Source: Corythucha ciliata (taxonomy: Eukaryota; Arthropoda; Insecta; Hemiptera; Tingidae). From it: a DNA stretch of 64,000 nucleotides. The translations under genes and the position numbers were made by a program. Positions 60,261 to 64,000 of this stretch are shown here, one piece after another. The notes beneath the pieces are model-generated. The model did no database searches. It saw only the letters and a program-made list of their open reading frames with translations, and was not told the DNA's origin. How positions within the stretch are numbered: the stretch's first letter is position 1; the number at the start of each line of letters is the position of its first letter. The DNA lies in contig CM075938.1 in NCBI GenBank assembly GCA_038030265.1, positions 15,539,009 to 15,603,008 of the forward strand. Direction: 5' to 3'.

Positions 60261-60479
60261 CTGCTTTTAGCCAGTGGCGTCAAACAAATCGATTTCAATG
60301 AGATGTAGCGGAATTCTTGAAAAAGGACCCACCCACCTCTCGGGATGTTCATATGGGAGGGAAATGTCCAAATGGACAATTCCGCACACCATTGAAAACG
60401 GTAAGACCGTCGATTCACACTTCTAAAATAACCAAGGTGACAACTGACGACCTGAAATAGCAACCTGACCGTTCGGCCC

Positions 60480-60725
60480 TAGGAATAGCTTGGCGGACTA
60501 TTCGCATCTAAAAAAGTGGCAAATCTGACATTTTCTTACAAATATTGGTAAAACTGAACAGGAGGCAATTTGCGCCTTACTGGTTATTCACACTACCCCC
60601 AAAAATGGCAAAAATGATTGCACGTGCCTTAAAAATAGCTAGAGTGTCTCGCGTCAGGCTGAAATTCGCGTCAGAAAATGTATGAACCGACGATTCGTGC
60701 CCCAAAATAACCAAAAGTCATACAA
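60480..60725. repeat. C array fragment (reverse orientation)
   Basis: Units such as aaaaatggcaaaaatgattg and cgacgattcgtgccccaaaa are the reverse complement of the C unit. A segment at about 60725-60780, read in reverse, matches material at 23185 and 24790 (aatttgta then ttttggttatttt). Confidence 0.6.
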
Positions 60726-60819
60726 ATTTCTATATTTAAAGTTTTGCTCTAATGGTCGAACTGGTCATTCGCGATCTTTGGAATTCTGGTTTCAGACTTT
60801 GGATTTTCTTAACCCCTTA

Positions 60820-62215
60820 CTCGACAACTGTCAAATGTCAATTTCACTCGAGCTGTCAATTTCGTCCTTAAAACTGTCAATTTCATCTTAAAAAACTCTC
60901 AATTTCACCCCAGAAACTGACAGTTTCGACTTGGATCTGTCAATTTCCTAGCTCCCACTTAACAAAAGATCACAAAACTTGATTTTGAGATTCAGTAGCA
61001 GACAATTCGGGCTCACAACAAAGGAGGGGGGGGGGTTGAACCACTTTACCTGAAACAGTCGATTCTCACAATTCCGTCCTGTAAACTGCCAATTTCGGAC
61101 CGGAAACTGTCAATTTCAGCCCAGAAACTGTCAACATTGATAAATAACTGTCAATACTGTCCCAGAAACTGTAAATTTCGTCCTGGGAACTGAAAATTTC
61201 CGGTTGAAACTATCAGTGACGCCCTAACACTGTCAATTTTGTCCAATAAAAGTGTTAATTCCAGGTATTCAGGATAGAAGAGACGTACGCAGTATCGATA
61301 TATACGCAAGTTTTGAAAGACAAAATGGACCTTAATAGGACGAAATTTATAGTTTCATGGATGGAATTACCACATGTACGCACCTTTAGGTGTCCGATTC
61401 TTACAGTGGCGACGTTTCGGTGACCCACGCCATGATCACGCCAATGAAGCATAAGTCCTTTTTGGGCTACGGGAGAGAAAAAAAGAGAAAGAACCGACGG
61501 CTCGGAGACAAGAGTTCTCCGTCACTCCGAGCCGTTGGGCCGTCGTCGGTTCTCTCTCTTTTTTTCTCTCCCATCGGCGTCACCCCGAGAAGGGCTTTTG
61601 CTTTATTGAAGTGATCATGGCGCGGGTCGCCGAAACGTCACCGTTGTAAGAATAAATAAAATTTTAGGTATGGGACACCTAAAGGTGCGTATATGTGTTA
61701 ATTCCATCCATGAAACTATAAATTTCGTCCCACGAAGCTCCATTTTATCATTCAAAACTGTCAATTTCGTCGTCAAAACTATCGATATCGTTCAAACACT
61801 GTCAATTTCGTCCCTATACACTTCCTATAAACTGCTTTTCCTATAAACTGTCAATGGATTTCGGGAACTGAGCGTTTCTAAACCCCTTCACCAAAAATAG
61901 TCGAGTGCTAGAAACTGTCAATTTCATCGTTCAAGTCTGTCAAAGTGTCAATTTCGTCCTGGAAACTATCAATTTTGTTCTTCAAACTGTCAATTTCATC
62001 CTGGAATTTGTTAGTTTCGTCTTTTAAACTGTCAATTTTATAGAATCATTCAAACCTGTCAACTTCGTCATTCAAAACTGGCTATTTCGTCCTTGAATCC
62101 ATCAATTTCGTCCTTCAAAACTGTTAATTTCGTCCCTGAAACTTGTCCAAGTGAAAGCATTTGTCCTCGAAACAGTCAATTCCGTTCTAGAAACTGTCCA
62201 TTTTGCCCAGGTATT
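60820..62215. repeat. B array, copy 2 (inverted paralogue of the 21.6-22.6 kb array)
   Basis: Units read aaactgtcaatttcgtcc. The reverse complement aligns along its length with 21600-22600. A 23-bp perfect match lies at 60960-60982 against 22441-22463, another at 61764-61788 against 21865-21889, and further landmarks at about 61203-61214 and 61874-61893 occur in the matching order. From about 62030 onward the match switches to direct orientation with 21420-21590. A palindromic insertion at 61306-61763 is present only here. Confidence 0.85.
61306..61763. mobile_element. Large imperfect palindrome or fold-back insertion (about 430-460 bp)
   Basis: The two halves are inverted copies of one another from the outer edges inwards. 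Outer arms: gttttgaaagacaaaatgga, then cgaaatttatagtttcatgg, then tacgcacctttaggtgtcc. Middle: gacgtttcggtgaccc then cgccatgatcac. Inner arms: gggagagaaaaaaagag then gaaccgac and cggctcggag. Small length differences occur between halves. Comparison with the paralogous array shows about 430 extra bases here. The outermost 50-60 bp of each arm are B-array units, so the insertion includes an inverted duplication of host flank. It encodes nothing. Confidence 0.8.
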
Positions 62216-62279
62216 CAAAATTCGTGCGGTCCCTCTAGAAACGTGTGCAAATTCCACCATCTGCATTTTAAGCTATTTT

Positions 62280-63815
62280 AAGGACACAAATCGCCCGCAG
62301 TTAAGCCATTTTCAAGGCGCAAATGCTTTGGTTTGGCGTGATTAACCATTCAAGCTATTGTACAGCTTGAGAGTCGACAGTTCATCCAATCGAGTTCGTG
62401 TAACCATTGATAGGAGAGGAGGGGGGTCGATCAGTTGGTCAGTTTGAGACAGCCCATGTTCGGTGCGTGAACGCCGTGTTTAACCATTGATGCAGAGAAC
62501 CATTTTGACGAATTGCCATTAACACCCATCTGCAGCCTCTAAAGGGAGCAAATGATCAGTTTGGCATCTATAGAGCGTGAAACGTGAATTGCCAGTATGA
62601 GCATGCCATTTTTAGGGTGTGAATAGCCAGTTTTGGTAATTTTAGTTCATGAATCGTCAATTTAGACACTGTCAAGCCGTGAAGGCTCAGTTCGGGGATT
62701 TTTGGCACACTAATTAATTGTAACTTTGCCATTTTTAGGATCGGAGTCATCTATGTATGTATAATGGTCTTTGAAAGCGCGGATCGTCAGTTTAACGATT
62801 TGTAGGCAACAATTAAGTATACATAGAATCATTTTTGTCAATTTTAGTGCGTGGTAATAGCCAGCTTGGCCATTTTTACGGTGCTAACTGTCAGTATGGC
62901 CATTTCTAGGGCGAGAATAGTCAGTATGATATTTGCGGGGTATGTATCGTCAGTTTCGCCATTCTATAGTCCGAATGGTCCGTTATGCCATTTTTAGAGC
63001 GGGAATTTCCAATTTAGCCACTTCCTATAGGTGCAAATGGTCGGTTTGGCCATTTTCAAGGAAGGAATCGTCTGTTTGGGTATTTTCAAGGTGCAAATTG
63101 TCAGTTTATCTTTTTTAGAGCACATTTCTGGCTCAAAACTGTTGGCAGTCAGTTTTGCTGATTTTAGTGCCAGAATGCCCAGTTTGGCAGTTTTTAGCGC
63201 ACAAAAATATAATCAGTTTAGGTATTTTCAATGAGTAAATCTCCCGGTCTCATCAGCCCGGCAACCGAGCCGAGTACGGAGCCAATGGAACACCCCTCGC
63301 CGGTGGCGGGGATCGTAGTGTAGTAGTACCTTGGCGAGGGGCGGTCCATCGGCTCCGTACTAGGCTCAATTGCCGGGCTGATGAGACCGGGATCGGGTGG
63401 CCCTGGTGGCTGAAGGTCTGAGGTCGAAACGGTGACTGGACCGCACCTTGGGTGCAATCTTCTGAATGTTTGGTGGGCGCATGCCCCCCCCACACATCCA
63501 ATTTGTTGTAATTTGGGCAAAATCAATAGTCAGTTTCGCCCTTTTTAAGGCGCAAATAGTCTGTCAATCCAATATGCAAATTGTCAGTTTGGATCGTGAT
63601 CGTTCAAAAATTTTCGGGGCCGCACGAATCGTTGGTTTAGTCATTTTTAGGGCACGTGAAGTCAGTTTGACCATTTCTAGGGCACACATAGTCAATTTAG
63701 CTATTTCCGAAACGCAAATTGCCAGTTTTGCCATTTTGGAGCGCAAGTACAGCTAGCCTAGCACTTTTCATGGTGGGAATAGCTAATTTAGCCGGTTTTA
63801 GGCAACGAAGACTGT
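62280..63815. repeat. C array, copy 2
   Basis: Units such as gtcagtatggccatttctag and gtcagtttcgccattctata at about 28-33 bp spacing continue for 1.5 kb, interrupted by the fold-back at 63243-63391. It follows the B array as at 22.6 kb, in the same orientation. Confidence 0.8.
63243..63465. mobile_element. Fold-back element with 59-bp arms, related to the 22.9-kb element
   Basis: The arms at 63243-63301 and 63333-63391 are complementary at 53 of 59 positions around a 31-nt loop. The left arm begins cccggtctcatcagcccggc, and the right arm ends gccgggctgatgagaccggg. The right arm plus the following 65-75 bp correspond to the right half of the TIR element at 22943-23173 (ggtcgaaacgg then tggaccgcacc), but the atgaaaaattgcacc terminus is not preserved. 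The left arm therefore looks like an inverted duplication of the right-hand internal segment that replaced the original left half. Confidence 0.75.
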
Positions 63816-63819
63816 CAAG

Positions 63820-64000
63820 CAATTTTTTAGTGGAATTTTCTGAATTTTAGCCGCAAAGTAGCATTTATCTCAAATTAGCCGTTAATTTGCGAATTATCGT
63901 TTCAGCCGTCACAATTAACCACGAATTAGCTATTTTTATAATTTTACCCGCTATAATTTTCGATTCTTCCAAATTTCAGTCGTGAATTAGAGTTTCTCCG
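63820..64000. repeat. E array, copy 8 (reverse orientation, runs off the window)
   Basis: Units such as gaattttagccgcaaagtag and gccgttaatttgcgaattat are the reverse complement of the E unit. The array continues past the window edge, so its length is unknown. Confidence 0.75.

Noticed and set aside
59951..60463. 170-codon open frame on the minus strand as a gene
   Set aside because: It lies in degenerate repeat DNA, has no recognisable domain, signal or composition of a real protein, and no promoter or neighbouring exon evidence.
61470..61572. Bacterial-type terminator or riboswitch
   Set aside because: The hairpin core is the centre of a much larger palindromic insertion in eukaryotic repeat DNA.
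1..64000. LTR retrotransposon or endogenous virus
   Set aside because: No paired long terminal repeats, primer-binding site, protease, integrase or envelope-like frame was seen.
1..64000. Telomeric repeats (TTAGG or TTAGGG arrays)
   Set aside because: No run of consecutive telomere units was noticed. Isolated matches are chance.

Overview
This window looks like a gene-poor, repeat-dominated stretch of a eukaryotic nuclear genome. The longest open frame from a start codon is only about 170 codons. No frame shows a recognisable cellular protein, there is no operon-like packing, and I found no bacterial, plasmid or phage signature. A tRNA-derived SINE, several families of non-autonomous DNA transposons (MITEs) with target-site duplications, and one decayed non-LTR reverse transcriptase fragment point to an animal. 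An arthropod is plausible, but the species cannot be named from sequence alone.

Perhaps a third or more of the window is built from short-period (about 16-35 bp), strongly diverged tandem arrays, named here by letter. A is a 20-bp unit (attgtcaattttatgaggaa). B carries gacgaaattgacagttt. C carries gtcagtttggccattttta. D carries gtgaaatcgtcagttttgg. E carries gctaattcgcggctaaaat. F carries caatttcgtggatttggctc. G carries tttttgtggttcgagc. H carries units like gcgaaatgcctcac. K carries aaactgacaattta. Most share an AAATTG/GTCAxTTT-like core and may be one superfamily.

Layout: 0.2-1.25 kb E; 1.25-6.3 kb mostly unique AT-rich DNA; 6.3-8.6 kb a cluster of MITEs and an H array; 8.6-12 kb unique; 12-13.6 kb E plus GC-rich GGCCCGGCCCGA blocks; 14-18 kb F arrays around a 20-bp satellite (A, about 16.36-17.35 kb); 18-20.2 kb unique; 20.2-24.9 kb F, E, B and C arrays holding three DNA elements and a SINE; 24.9-30.3 kb mostly unique; 30.3-32 kb G/F/H/A; 32-35.2 kb unique; 35.2-38.8 kb E, F and a 643-bp inverted-repeat element; 38.8-43 kb unique plus K; 43-44.6 kb G array split by a hAT-like element; about 45 kb an RT relic; 47.3-50.6 kb the largest E tract; 50.6-52.6 kb three MITE copies; 52.9-54.6 kb D array split by a MITE; 55-55.5 kb F; 55.5-59.9 kb unique; 60.5-63.8 kb C/B/C arrays with two large fold-back structures; 63.8 kb to the end E.

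The most informative relationship is a long-range duplication. The B array at 21.6-22.6 kb reappears in inverted orientation at 60.8-62.05 kb, and an adjacent piece (21.42-21.59 kb) reappears in direct orientation at 62.03-62.22 kb. Each copy carries an insertion the other lacks: a short TIR element with its AT-rich flanks in the first, and a palindrome about 430-460 bp long in the second. This gives a relative chronology: array, then duplication with inversion, then element insertion. No gene network or pathway can be described because no functional gene is supported.
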